DNA of 64,000 bases from NCBI GenBank assembly GCA_023251435.1, contig JAHEYU010000013.1:35285-99284 (forward strand), written 5' to 3'. Position numbers and translations under genes: made by a program. The notes beneath the pieces are model-generated. The model saw nothing but the letters and a program-made list of their open reading frames with translations. It did no database searches and had not been told where the DNA came from. This document shows, one piece after another, positions 45,157 through 55,700 of this stretch. This DNA comes from Bacteroidota bacterium (GTDB taxonomy: Bacteria > Bacteroidota > Bacteroidia > Bacteroidales > Prolixibacteraceae). Numbering within the stretch: position 1 is the stretch's first letter; each line of letters begins with the position of its first letter.

Positions 45157-48100
45157 TTATAAATCCAGATTAACACCGAATGTGTAATACCTTGCAGTAG
45201 GAGCGTTGGATGTTTCTGCATCCCAATAGTTCCAGTCCGGTGAATAGTAGGCTGCATTTCTAACTGTGCAAATCAGCTTTAAATTACGTACAACCTTACC
45301 AAGCAATATTTTGGGAACATCATAAGATAAGGAAATGTTATCGAGCCTTACAAATGATTTTTTCATCCAGACATTGAAAACAGCGCCTCCTTCAGCGGAA
45401 AAAATCCTTGCATAATCATTTATTGGGTTCTCCGGAGTCCAATAGGGAGTGATATATGAATTAAGGCGATCAGGATAATTACCATCTCTGTTTTTTGCCG
45501 AATTAAAATCACCTTTATGACCCCATAAAGAATACATCGTAAACGAAAAATCAAAGTTTTTATAAATGTTAAAGTCATGTCGCATGTTCCAACGAAAACG
45601 TGGGCTTTTGTATCCCTGAAATTCGTTGTCCAAATCATTTATTTTGCCGCTGTTATCCTTATCCAGCAGTTTAAAATCGCCGGGAGATTGGCCATAACGG
45701 GCAGCTTCTGTTTCCTGCCCAACTTGCCAAACGCCTAAAATAAGCGGGTCCCAGATTTCGTCAATTGCATGTCCGATAAACCATTTATTTAATAAATCGT
45801 CACCTTCTCTTTCCCCAATTACCTTTCCTTCAGCATCTAAAACATCAACCATATCGCCATAAAGGTGAACTATTTTATTTCTGTTCAGGGAAAAATTGAA
45901 ATTGGCGGTCCAGTAAAAGTTTTCCTGCTTAATAATTTTTGAATTCAGGCTTATCTCCACACCTTTATTCTCAACTTCACCCAAATTTGATGCTACCGTA
46001 GAAGGTGAATATCCAAGAATTGATGGAATAGCGCGGTCGATCAGCAGGTCTTTGGTAGTAGCTTTATAAAGATCTATTGAGCCGCCTAACAGACCATTTT
46101 TGATCGAGAAATCAAGTCCGATATTGACTGAAGAAGTTCTCTCCCACTTTAAATTAGGATTGGCCATATTCGATAAGAATAAAGTATTAATCTGGGCAAC
46201 CGTCCCAGCCAATGATTGGTAGGCATATTTTCTCACACCCATATTCGATAAAGCTGCATACCGCCCCACTTCTCTGTTCCCATTCTCTCCCCATGAAAAA
46301 CGAAGTTTACCATAACTTAGAAAGTCACTCTTCATGAAATTTTCTTCAGAGAAGATCCAACTTAAAGCAGCAGCAGGAAATGTACCCCGTGGATTTTGCA
46401 ACCCAAATGCTGAATATCCATCCCTGCGTACCGAAACAGTAGCCATATATCTATCTTTATATGAATAGAATACCCTACCCATTAATGCATCTCCGGTACT
46501 ATATTCATCGTTGCTTGAAATACTTGCAGAAGCACTGGTTCCAGCCTGCATGGCATGATAACCTAAAGCATCGGTTGGATCGAAGCCCTGAATTGACATT
46601 GTTTCGCCCCAGCTTTGGTATTTTTCTGCATTTATCAGGAAAGTGGCATCAATCTTATGTACTTCCTTAATCGTTTTATTCCACTTGAAAATATTATCCA
46701 ATTGCCAGCTATATACTCCGTTACGCTCACGTGTAGCACGACCTCCAATCTTTGACCATTCGGCATGCATGGCTGATTGATGATTCAAGTACACATAATC
46801 CATGTATCGTGGCGAAAAATTGGCTTGATATGTTATGCCGAATGGGAGCTTAACATTGGCATAGAGTGTACTTATTAAATTTCTTTCAACTTGCCTGCGT
46901 GTTTGAAAAGTTTTATCATACACCGGATTAATTACAGTACTACCTGCATTATCCGTCGGGCTTTGGCGAAGTGTTACTCCATCATCCATATAAACTGCTC
47001 CGTAAGGCGGGCAACGCCAAATTAAATTAACGTTGGCGGGAATAGCGCTTTCATCACGGTCGGAAAATTGAGTATTTAAACCCACCGATAACCAATCGGT
47101 TACTTTGGCATCCAAATTTAACCGACTGCGAAATGTTTTAAACTGATCGCCCACAATAAATCCTTCGTTGTTGTTATAACCTACCGACCAGAAATAGGTT
47201 AGCTCATCTTTTTTTCCTGATAATGACAAGTTGTGATCCTGGCGTAAGCCATTCTGGAAGACCATTTTCCCCCAATCTGTTGGATTTCCTTCCTTGTAGT
47301 TTTTTACCTCCATACTTAATAAGCCGAGACGCGCAAGCCAAATATCCTCTGGATCTCCGGTTTTATTATCTTTCCACATATCCAATGTAACTCCTTCAGG
47401 AAGATTATTGGGATTATCGAAAATATAAAGCTTGTTTTTTGTGTTGGCGTTGTAATAGTTCAACGATCTTAACACATCCTGTCTCCAGCTGATAAATCCT
47501 TCCGGATCATATACATCAGGCATCATAGCCAAAGATGCAACTCCAATACTGGATGTGAAATTGATACTTGGTTTTCCGGCGGCACCTTTTTTCGTTGTTA
47601 TTACGATTACTCCATTGGCAGCATGCGCCCCAAATACAGCAGAAGAGGAAGCATCTTTCAGAACATCGATTGACTCAATATCAAAAGGATTAATATCCGA
47701 AATACTTCCCGGGTATATAACTCCATCAACAACAATAAGAGGATTTGAAGATGCTTTTAAAGTGTTATCACCCCGTATTTCAAAAGTACCACCTCCCTTA
47801 GCCGAATTTGATAAACTAACCTCTAAACCTGCAATATTTCCACGCAGCATATCCTGAAGACTTTGAGGTTTTTCATTTTCAATCATATCAGATTTCACTG
47901 AAGCTACCGAACCTGTCAGATCCGATTTTTTCATTGTACCATAACCAATTGCAACCACTTCCTCAATTCCAATGGCATCTTCCTCCATCGTAATATTGAT
48001 TGATGATTGATTCGCAACAATTATTTCCTGGTTTTTCATTCCAACAAATGAGAACTGCAAAGTCGCATTAGCGGGGATATTAGACAGGGAATATTCACCA

Positions 48101-48387
48101 TTTGAGTCGGTAATGATTCCAATGGTTGTGCCTTTTACGACTACTGAAACACCCGGCAAGGTACCACCTGCCGGATCTGTCACTTTACCAGTAATGTTTT
48201 TTTGCTGAGCAGATTCAGCCAGTACGTTAGTCCTTTCGGAAAAGGTGTTTTTTGTAACCTTGGGATATTCGGTTGCTGAAACCTGCATAAGGCCACCAAA
48301 ACAAAGAATAGTTGTTAGTTTAAAAATCAAAAGTGTTCTTTTCTGAATCCAATTTCCTGGCAATCTGGCGAGTCCATTTTTTTTCAT
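45157..48387 (-). CDS. susC: SusC-family TonB-dependent outer-membrane transporter
   Basis: 1076 residues. After the signal peptide comes a carboxypeptidase-D-like domain (I-T-G-K-V-T-D through L-S-N-I-P, about 65-140), then the E-V-V-A-I-G-Y-G-T TonB-type box, the plug (about 150-270) and the 22-strand barrel ending Y-T-F-G-V-N-L-D-L with a terminal-type aromatic residue pattern. No STN signalling domain is visible, so it does not look coupled to an ECF sigma/anti-sigma pair. It imports glycan oligosaccharides together with SusD. It is the first gene after the sigma-54-like promoter candidate. Confidence 0.96.
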   Translation of the reverse strand: MKKNGLARLPGNWIQKRTLLIFKLTTILCFGGLMQVSATEYPKVTKNTFSERTNVLAESAQQKNITGKVTDPAGGTLPGVSVVVKGTTIGIITDSNGEYSLSNIPANATLQFSFVGMKNQEIIVANQSSINITMEEDAIGIEEVVAIGYGTMKKSDLTGSVASVKSDMIENEKPQSLQDMLRGNIAGLEVSLSNSAKGGGTFEIRGDNTLKASSNPLIVVDGVIYPGSISDINPFDIESIDVLKDASSSAVFGAHAANGVIVITTKKGAAGKPSINFTSSIGVASLAMMPDVYDPEGFISWRQDVLRSLNYYNANTKNKLYIFDNPNNLPEGVTLDMWKDNKTGDPEDIWLARLGLLSMEVKNYKEGNPTDWGKMVFQNGLRQDHNLSLSGKKDELTYFWSVGYNNNEGFIVGDQFKTFRSRLNLDAKVTDWLSVGLNTQFSDRDESAIPANVNLIWRCPPYGAVYMDDGVTLRQSPTDNAGSTVINPVYDKTFQTRRQVERNLISTLYANVKLPFGITYQANFSPRYMDYVYLNHQSAMHAEWSKIGGRATRERNGVYSWQLDNIFKWNKTIKEVHKIDATFLINAEKYQSWGETMSIQGFDPTDALGYHAMQAGTSASASISSNDEYSTGDALMGRVFYSYKDRYMATVSVRRDGYSAFGLQNPRGTFPAAALSWIFSEENFMKSDFLSYGKLRFSWGENGNREVGRYAALSNMGVRKYAYQSLAGTVAQINTLFLSNMANPNLKWERTSSVNIGLDFSIKNGLLGGSIDLYKATTKDLLIDRAIPSILGYSPSTVASNLGEVENKGVEISLNSKIIKQENFYWTANFNFSLNRNKIVHLYGDMVDVLDAEGKVIGEREGDDLLNKWFIGHAIDEIWDPLILGVWQVGQETEAARYGQSPGDFKLLDKDNSGKINDLDNEFQGYKSPRFRWNMRHDFNIYKNFDFSFTMYSLWGHKGDFNSAKNRDGNYPDRLNSYITPYWTPENPINDYARIFSAEGGAVFNVWMKKSFVRLDNISLSYDVPKILLGKVVRNLKLICTVRNAAYYSPDWNYWDAETSNAPTARYYTFGVNLDL

Positions 48388-48463
48388 ACTTTTTCATTTT
48401 TAGTTAAGTTAATAGTACAATCGCAATTGAGATATTTCTTTTCTAATGCGATCCTGATCAAAA

Positions 48464-48480
48464 TATCAAATTGCATGCCA
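48464..48480 (-). promoter_or_regulatory. Candidate sigma-54 (-24/-12) promoter of susC
   Basis: Minus strand: T-G-G-C-A-T, five bases, then T-T-G-A-T. The -24 part fits T-G-G-C-A-C/T well and the spacing is correct, but the -12 part has G-A in place of the usual G-C. It is about 77 bases before the susC start. The same stretch could hold a sigma-70-type promoter (T-T-G with a near-consensus T-A-T-T-T-T-G), so the call rests mainly on the activator gene next door and the inverted repeat upstream. Confidence 0.4.
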
Positions 48481-48532
48481 CCCAACTTAACACATTGATA
48501 TACTTACACTTGATATTATTTCATATATTATT

Positions 48533-48572
48533 TTGTATAATTATTGCGCACTGCTGCTCGATAATTATACAA
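48533..48572. promoter_or_regulatory. Inverted repeat, probable activator binding site upstream of susC
   Basis: Two perfect inverted 12-base arms (48533-48544 and 48561-48572) with a 16-base spacer. The centre is about 85-100 bases upstream of the predicted susC start of transcription, the distance expected for an upstream activating sequence of a sigma-54 activator. The 350-base gap 48388-48737 holds otherwise only A/T-rich sequence. Confidence 0.6.
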
Positions 48573-48695
48573 CAACAAGTATTAGTTGAATTAAAAAGAA
48601 GTGAAGTGCTAACGAACCTGAACCCATTTTACGTTCGCGAACTCCGAAGGTAAGCTCCAACAAAACTTCAACTATTTGTCAGGCAGTTAAAAATG

Positions 48696-48718
48696 AAAAA
48701 AATCTGTTGAAGCAGCAG
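48696..48718 (-). terminator. Weak intrinsic terminator of the regulator gene
   Basis: Just after the regulator stop the minus strand holds a short imperfect stem (C-T-G-C-T-G against C-A-A-C-A-G, 3-base loop) followed by seven T residues. The stem is short with a mismatch, so termination may be partial. Confidence 0.35.
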
Positions 48719-48737
48719 TAGCAATGCAATAAGTCAG

Positions 48738-50597
48738 CTAAGTTAATTTACTTTGCAAAGTTGCCCTTGTAATATTTAGTCGCTTGGCAGCTTTACTTTT
48801 ATTCTGCCCTTCCTGTTCCAGTACTTTCTGAATTATTTTCTTGTTCATATCCTCCAATGTACCATGAAAAAAATCATCAGCCTCAATCGTTTCACTACTT
48901 ATGTTCAACTCATTAAGAATATCATTAACCAATCCTAATGAAAGTTCTTCCCCATCAGAAAGAAGGACAATTTTCTGAATTACATTTTCGAGCTGTCGAA
49001 CATTTCCCGGCCAGTCATATTTCTTAAACCCATCAATAATCTTATCACTTAATTTAATTACAGGCTTTTTGAACATGACGCAGTAATATTGTAAAAAATA
49101 ATCAGCCAATAATATAACGTCATTTTCCCGCTCACAAAGTGCCGGAATACTAATTTTCAGGACATTTAAACGGTAAAACAAATCGACCCTAAACCGTTTT
49201 TTAGAAACTTCTTCATTTAAATTTTTATTTGAGGCTGCAATTATTCGAACGTTTACCGGAATATTCTTTTCGCCTCCAATGCGCATCACTTCTTTCTCCT
49301 GCAGCACTCTTAACATACGTGCCTGTGTCATTAAATCCATTTCACCAATTTCATCCAAAAAGAGCGTCCCATTATGAGCAAGCTCAAAAACTCCACGTTT
49401 TCCTCCCTTGCTTGCCCCGGTAAATGAGCCTTCATCGTAGCCAAACAATTTACTTTCAAGCAAATCACTTGGCAGGGTGGCACAATTAATAGCAATAAAT
49501 GGCCCTGATTTTCTTTCACTTGCATTGTGAATGGATTGAGCAAACATTTCTTTACCAGTTCCACTTTCTCCACAGATTAATACAGTGATATCAACAGATG
49601 CATATTTTTGGGCAATTCTTAATGTGTTAGTTATCGCAGAACTATTTCCAATGATGTGATTAAACCTGGTTTTTGCAACCAGCATATTTTTAGCCAGCGA
49701 TTTTCGGATTTTCTCTTCCAATTCCTGTATATTGGTTGTATCTAAAAACCAATACACATATCCTTTGCTTTCTCCATCCAGAATAATTTCTGTGACATTT
49801 GTAGAATAATAATTGCTTTCAATGTTTATTAAGTGTCCTGAAATAGTTGATTTAGGTAGTAGTACTCCAAAATGTTTAGTGATATCTGTAATTTTTTTAA
49901 TTAGGGCATTTTGTCTGGGAACCTTAAAAATATTCTCAGCAATCGGATTAAATATTTTAATATTGAAATCAGAGTCTGTAATTACGATTCCTTCATTCAG
50001 ATGCTCAATAATCGCATTTAACTGAAGATTTTTTTCACGCTCCCGAACAATCGCACTATGAATATTTAATGCTTCCTGAATTGCCAGTAGTATTGCTTCC
50101 CTCCCTGATGTTATCAGTTCACTTTCTATTCCTTTTTCAGCTGCTATCCGGGCAGCCACAGCATCTCCGATAATAATATTGGCACCCTTTTTTACGGCGA
50201 TTTCAATTTTTTCTTTTATCTCATGATCAAATACAAAGGAAAAATAATCAATGCTAAGATTAAGTATTTCGCATAATGATTTGACTCCTGATATAACGTT
50301 TTCGGAACCTATTACAGCGATTTTATTTTTAGTGTGTTTTAATAATATCCTTAACAGATCAAAGGTACTTACTTCTACTTCAACCACGGGGATATTTACT
50401 GATTCAGCAATAAGTTTTGCCGTACCTCCCCTACTAATAATAACATCAACCCTCAAATTTTCATTTTCTCTGGCAAGTTCTACCCCCTTATATAGTTCTC
50501 CCTGAACAACGTTAACCGGAAAATTAAACTCGGAAACGATTTCGCATGCCTGCTGATACATTTCAAAATAGGGAGCGATAAATAGTATTTTTGGCAT
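48738..50597 (-). CDS. PrpR-type sigma-54-dependent transcriptional activator
   Basis: 619 residues. N-terminal PrpR_N-like ligand domain (about 1-180, with I-S-R-G-G-T-A), a PAS domain (about 190-290), AAA+ domain with Walker A G-E-S-G-T-G-K-E (343-350), sigma-54 contact loop G-S-F-T-G-A (390-395, Ala to Ser change at position 2 but Phe kept), Walker B L-F-L-D-E-I-G-E (412-419), and a Fis-type helix-turn-helix at the C-terminus (N-K-S-K-A-A-K-R-L). PrpR-type activators sense small carboxylates. Located directly upstream of susC in the same orientation, it probably activates the susCD promoter when a sugar-acid or pathway intermediate is present; the ligand is unknown. Confidence 0.93.
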   Translation of the reverse strand: MPKILFIAPYFEMYQQACEIVSEFNFPVNVVQGELYKGVELARENENLRVDVIISRGGTAKLIAESVNIPVVEVEVSTFDLLRILLKHTKNKIAVIGSENVISGVKSLCEILNLSIDYFSFVFDHEIKEKIEIAVKKGANIIIGDAVAARIAAEKGIESELITSGREAILLAIQEALNIHSAIVREREKNLQLNAIIEHLNEGIVITDSDFNIKIFNPIAENIFKVPRQNALIKKITDITKHFGVLLPKSTISGHLINIESNYYSTNVTEIILDGESKGYVYWFLDTTNIQELEEKIRKSLAKNMLVAKTRFNHIIGNSSAITNTLRIAQKYASVDITVLICGESGTGKEMFAQSIHNASERKSGPFIAINCATLPSDLLESKLFGYDEGSFTGASKGGKRGVFELAHNGTLFLDEIGEMDLMTQARMLRVLQEKEVMRIGGEKNIPVNVRIIAASNKNLNEEVSKKRFRVDLFYRLNVLKISIPALCERENDVILLADYFLQYYCVMFKKPVIKLSDKIIDGFKKYDWPGNVRQLENVIQKIVLLSDGEELSLGLVNDILNELNISSETIEADDFFHGTLEDMNKKIIQKVLEQEGQNKSKAAKRLNITRATLQSKLT

Positions 50598-50649
50598 ATT
50601 ATTTTTTAATTTTTAAAAATCAAATTAGGTTGTATCCATAAGTATATTT

Positions 50650-52542
50650 TTATTTGAGGAACTCATACACTATTTGCTTTCTAACCTCATCAAAATCAGC
50701 TCCATCTCGAAATTTAAAGATAGCAGAGGTGCGGGCTTTCAATTTTATATCCAACACACTATTTCCAGCTGTGAAAGTTGGCTCTTTTTCGCCTGTTATA
50801 ACCTCCATTTTATCGGTTGGAATATTTGACAATTTAATGCCGAGCTCTTCGCTGTTCCAGTTGAACAATGCCAGATAAACTCCCTGGACGTTGGTTCCCA
50901 GCATAATATTAAAGGCATCTTCATTGTTTTTGGCTTTGTCCCATAAATCTATCGGGATGAAGCGATTACATGTTTTTATCGAAAAGGCTTTTTTAACAAG
51001 CTCTTTACGTTCGGGTCGTAAAAGATTCAAGTCGTCGCTCGATAGTTTTATTCCGCCAAAAAGCGTTACGTAATCGGCCCACATAGCGGCTTCATTGAGC
51101 GTAACTTCGCCTCCGAACTTATTTTTTCCCTGTGCTCTGGTCGAATCTTCATCCTCTTTGTTGCGCACCACAATGTAGTCGGCATCGTTTTGCACAACCG
51201 TTTGGTTCAGATAAAAATTCCCTGCATTCTGAAGCACGTGCGATCTGTACGATTCGAAACGGGGGTCGATATCCGGACCGGTGCGAAGACCATCGATGTA
51301 GCCAAAGTTTGGGCCAAATACCGAAGAGCAGCCAAGGAAGAACGCTTCGCCAATACCTTCGCGCATGGCTTTAAAACCGGCACGCGAACGTTCCATACTG
51401 GTCATTGTAGTATCGAAGGCTACTATCTTTTTTACTGTTGTATCTTTTACTATACTAAAAATGTCCCTGTTCAAACCGAAACACAAAAAGTCAACTTTTA
51501 TGTATTTGTAACCCCAGTCGGTCGTCATGGTTTTCAATACATTTCGCATATAATCGCAAACTTCCGGATTCGAATAGTCAAAAAATACTCTTAATTGTTC
51601 TCTTAATGGAGCATATATGGTTTTCCCATCCTGATCTTTTAAAAACCAATCGGGATGATCTTTAAATACATTGGAAGTTTTCACTGCCCTCATTCCATCC
51701 AGGTGCAATCCGGCAACAAATCCATTGTCGTTAATTATTTTTGCAACCCCTTTCATTCCGCCGGGAAGATTGCTCCGGGTTTCGAGATAATCGCCACGGT
51801 TCACCCACCAGCTTGCATCCAACTGAATAACATTGGCCTTATCGTACAATGCTTTTGTGTGCATCATATTCGATGTTACATCTTCAATTGTAAAATCGTG
51901 TCCGAAATAGTCCCATGTTCCGTAACCATTCCATTTCCCTATTTCTTTGGGTTGGATATTTTGGATTTTAGCTATTTGCCCGCCATATCCAAACATCAAA
52001 TCCTGCCAATTGTCACCCTCTTCGATCACCAGTTTTTCAAACTGCAGGGTTTCGCCCGGTTTGATGGGTTTGTCTTCACCTTCAGCCGAAATTGTAATTC
52101 CATTTTCTTTCGAAAAAGCGATTGATGCCCGGAAAATCTCCCAGGTTAATATTCCAACTTTTAAAAAACTATTTTCCGCATTCTTAGCCATAAGAATGGA
52201 CTCGGTAAAGAGTTGCTCATCGTTAAAGCTTCGTTGCTGAACAGGGGTTTTTGAGCTCATCTCGTAAGATCCGTAAAGAAACTTCGAATTTTCATTGAAG
52301 ACTGGCGTATTTTTAAGCCGGATCAGGATGTCCTTAATCACTTCAGTTTTGTCGCCATTGTTGGTTATACTTATCGAGACAAGTTTGGTATTCTTGTCCC
52401 AGTTTTCGACAGTTACTTTTGTGCCAATCGCTTTACTGTTCGATTCTGTGTTAATACTTACTGATAATAGATTTTCCGGACTGTTACAGCCCATAAAGGA
52501 ACAGATAATAAGCGTTGAAATAGTGATAATTACTAACTTCAT
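50650..52542 (-). CDS. GH36-like alpha-galactosidase-family lipoprotein
   Basis: 630 residues with a lipobox cysteine in F-M-G-C (about residue 19). N-terminal beta-sandwich (to about 200), TIM barrel (about 205-520) and C-terminal beta domain. D351 in K-V-D-F-L is the clan GH-D nucleophile and D424 in R-T-G-P-D-I is the acid/base; L-D-A-S-W-W and H-L-D-G-M are in the positions of the substrate site. The usual W-D motif before the barrel differs, so substrate may be an alpha-linked sugar other than galactose. It ends about 50 bases upstream of the regulator. Confidence 0.87.
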   Translation of the reverse strand: MKLVIITISTLIICSFMGCNSPENLLSVSINTESNSKAIGTKVTVENWDKNTKLVSISITNNGDKTEVIKDILIRLKNTPVFNENSKFLYGSYEMSSKTPVQQRSFNDEQLFTESILMAKNAENSFLKVGILTWEIFRASIAFSKENGITISAEGEDKPIKPGETLQFEKLVIEEGDNWQDLMFGYGGQIAKIQNIQPKEIGKWNGYGTWDYFGHDFTIEDVTSNMMHTKALYDKANVIQLDASWWVNRGDYLETRSNLPGGMKGVAKIINDNGFVAGLHLDGMRAVKTSNVFKDHPDWFLKDQDGKTIYAPLREQLRVFFDYSNPEVCDYMRNVLKTMTTDWGYKYIKVDFLCFGLNRDIFSIVKDTTVKKIVAFDTTMTSMERSRAGFKAMREGIGEAFFLGCSSVFGPNFGYIDGLRTGPDIDPRFESYRSHVLQNAGNFYLNQTVVQNDADYIVVRNKEDEDSTRAQGKNKFGGEVTLNEAAMWADYVTLFGGIKLSSDDLNLLRPERKELVKKAFSIKTCNRFIPIDLWDKAKNNEDAFNIMLGTNVQGVYLALFNWNSEELGIKLSNIPTDKMEVITGEKEPTFTAGNSVLDIKLKARTSAIFKFRDGADFDEVRKQIVYEFLK

Positions 52543-52706
52543 GTCTTTTTTAGTTTACGGGTTTTATGCTCAATTTTTTGGGCTGATTTAAATAAGATTT
52601 TGATAATACAACTCGGAATTGTGATAGAACATGTACCATTGACCATTGAATTAAGCAATGGAATGATGGTTTGTTCCGCTGTTCATTTTAATAATTAGTA
52701 TCCCTG

Positions 52707-55700
52707 CTAGTTTCGGGTTCTGAATATCATTTTTTCCACTTGAATCGAATTAGGTTCAGACTCCATTTGGCAGAAATATATTCCATCTGTCAACCGATTT
52801 CCGTTTTTATCGCTGCCATCCCAGGTTATTGTATATTTTCCGGAAGGCAGATGTTTATTTATCATGGTGCATACTTCTTGTCCGAGTATGTTTAATACTG
52901 AAATTTTTATGTGTGATGCCTTTTTCAGTTCAAAAGGGATAGTAGTTTCTGCGGAAAACGGATTTGGATAACTCTTCCCGAGTTTAGTTTGCTCTGAAAA
53001 GACCCCATAATCATTGATACTATTTATTATCTGTTTGAAAAGGGCTGTAATGTTTTTATTTTGGGTCATTAGTAACATAGTGGGGTTCTGATTTCCGGAA
53101 AGATCGCCGCTCCAGCCGTTGAATACATAACCCGAGTCAGGCTTAGCCGTAATGGTAACAACAGCGCCTGAATTATAGATGCCTCCTTCCGGATTCAATA
53201 TTACGGAACCGTTGGCAGCACTTGCTGTCAGGGTGTAAGTAATCCGTTTATAGTTGGCTGTAACGTTTTTGATTGCATCCATGGTTATTTTCACTGGATT
53301 TACTGAACCTGAAAGGTCACCGCTCCAGTCACTGAACACATAACCGATATTGGGTTTAGCTGTTAATGTAACCTGGGTGCCCGCGTTATAACTTCCACCT
53401 GCCGGAAACAGTGAAACTGAACCATTGGTTGCACTTGTAGTTAGAGCATAAGTTATTGCCTTAAAGTTCGCAGTAACATTCTTGCTTTTATCCATTGTGA
53501 TTGTTGCGGGATTTGTTGAACCAGTAAGGTCGCCACTCCAACCATTGAACATAAAACCAGCTTTGGGGTTAGCTGTTATGGTGACCACAGCGTTTGGTAT
53601 ATAGGCACCGCCCGCCGGATCCATCGAAACGGTGCCGTTGGTTGCTATAACTGATAGAGAAAAGGTTATAAGAGAAAAATTTGCAGTTACATTCATGTTT
53701 CTATCCATGATGTTTGTAACCGGGTTAGTTGCACCGGTTATGTCGCCGCTCCAGCCGTTGAACTTAAAGCCTGCACCAGGAGTAGCAGTTACAGTAACCG
53801 CAGTGCCTGCGTCGTAAGTGCCTCCTGCCGGATCGAGGGTTATAGTACCGTTGGCAGCGTTTGAGGTAAAGGTATATTTGGTAGCAGCACCGTCAGCAAT
53901 TAACTCAACGTCATCGAACCATACATTATTAATTCCTTGTGCACCAAGGAAGAATCCAACCTTAAAATTTGAATTGGTTTCGGTTTGAACCCACGTAACA
54001 CTATAGGAATTCATTGTTGTTGTAATCGCTACAACACTATCATGAATGCTGGTCCACGGATCATTGTTCAACTGAACTTTTGTGCTAATCGTCCGGTTGG
54101 CTTCTGCTTTTGCTTTAAATTTAAGGGTGTACCTAACCCCTCTTATTAAAGTAATTTTATACTGCATCAGACTGATATGCCAATGCTGACCATCATCATT
54201 CGATATATCAACAACAAATTCTCCTTCATCTACCGATGCATCAGCAGTTGAGGGTGATATGGAGTTAAAACCCCAGCCGGTAAGGTCACCGGTTGAAAAA
54301 TCTCCATTTGTAAATAAATTGTTCTTACTCCCAATTGGCTTAAAGTTTACCCAAATATTTTTATTACCGCTCATGGTAAGCCTGGCTGGATTGGGAGAAC
54401 CGGCAAGGTCGCCGCCCCAGGAGCTGAAAACATACCCAGAATCAGGAGTTGCAGTAATAATGATATTGCTGTTTTCAGGATAGGGCCCACTGGGAATACT
54501 TATCGAACCGTTTATTGCAGGATTGGTTGTTATTGAAAAGGTTTTACCCGGTGTAATGCTGTAGTAACGAATGTCATCTTTCTGCGGATCATCAAATAAA
54601 ATACCATCAAGCTTATAACTGGCGGCATTCTCGCCTATTCCGATACGGGCAAGGGGCTGCGTCTGGCTTTCTTTGAAAAAGTTTTCCACCGCGAAAAAAA
54701 TACCGGGAGAATTCGAATTGGGTTCGAGAATGGATATGCCAACCAGGTATTTTCCCTTTGCCAAACCGGAAGGAACTTGCACTGATGCATTAATTTGATG
54801 CTTAACAGCCGGGGTCTGATAGGTTCTACTTGTGTAATTGTAGTTATCTCCGGGAAGCCAGGTTGTTATGTCGATATTGGGGACAATTATTTTCTCTTTA
54901 ATCTGGCGGGTTGCCTCATCAATCAGAACCAATGCTACCGGCCATTTATAATAAAAAGGTGCAGACGCTGTATTTGTTACCTTAAAACTGAAATCCAGAT
55001 TACTTCCCGGTTCTGTCCGGGCCGAACAAGTAAATTCTGACAAAGCAAAACGATAACCAAAATTATTCTGCATTCTGGATGCATTGGCCTTAATGGAATC
55101 GATCTTCACAAGACTGGTATTTTCAGGATTAATATCCATATAACTATTTATCCAACCTAAACCAGTGCAATGCAGTTCCCTGATCACATCGATCATGTTA
55201 TTCGTGTATTGTGATTTATTCAGTGTCAGTTCGGGTTCGGTACCATACACCGGATCGAAAACATCTGCCCCCCAATCATAAGCAACTTCACCTTCAACAA
55301 TCTGTGTTTTATAACGTCCTGTTGCATTTGTGTTTTGAATATTTTTCCAGGAACCATTTCTTTGACCCGGATGTCCATACGAATCCCAGTAAACACCCCA
55401 CTGATAACCTTCTACGTCCCAGTCTTTCTGATTTCGAACAATAAGTTTTTTGTTTTTAAATGCTTTTGAGTAGGCATCGCCAAGTCTTTTGGCCCAACCA
55501 TCCTGGCCAACTCCAACAGGACTTTCCTGCTCGCCCCAGTAGCCAAGAATACCTGTTTGTACCCAGGCAACACGCTCATCGTTATCCCAAGCTTGTCCCA
55601 ACTTTGCAATAAGTTTTACAATCCGATCCTTTACAATTGGATGCTCCCAAAGCTTTGGATCATCAGATTTCAAGCCCGTTAGTGTCAAGATGTCGGCTGG

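Noticed and set aside
48471..48653. Plus-strand 60-codon open frame in the susC upstream gap
   Set aside because: It spans the inverted repeat and promoter region, has no ribosome-binding site and no protein-like pattern.
52635..52670. Short inverted repeat upstream of the GH36-like gene
   Set aside because: The arms match only over 6 bases without gaps and no U-tract or promoter element is tied to it; likely chance in A/T-rich sequence.
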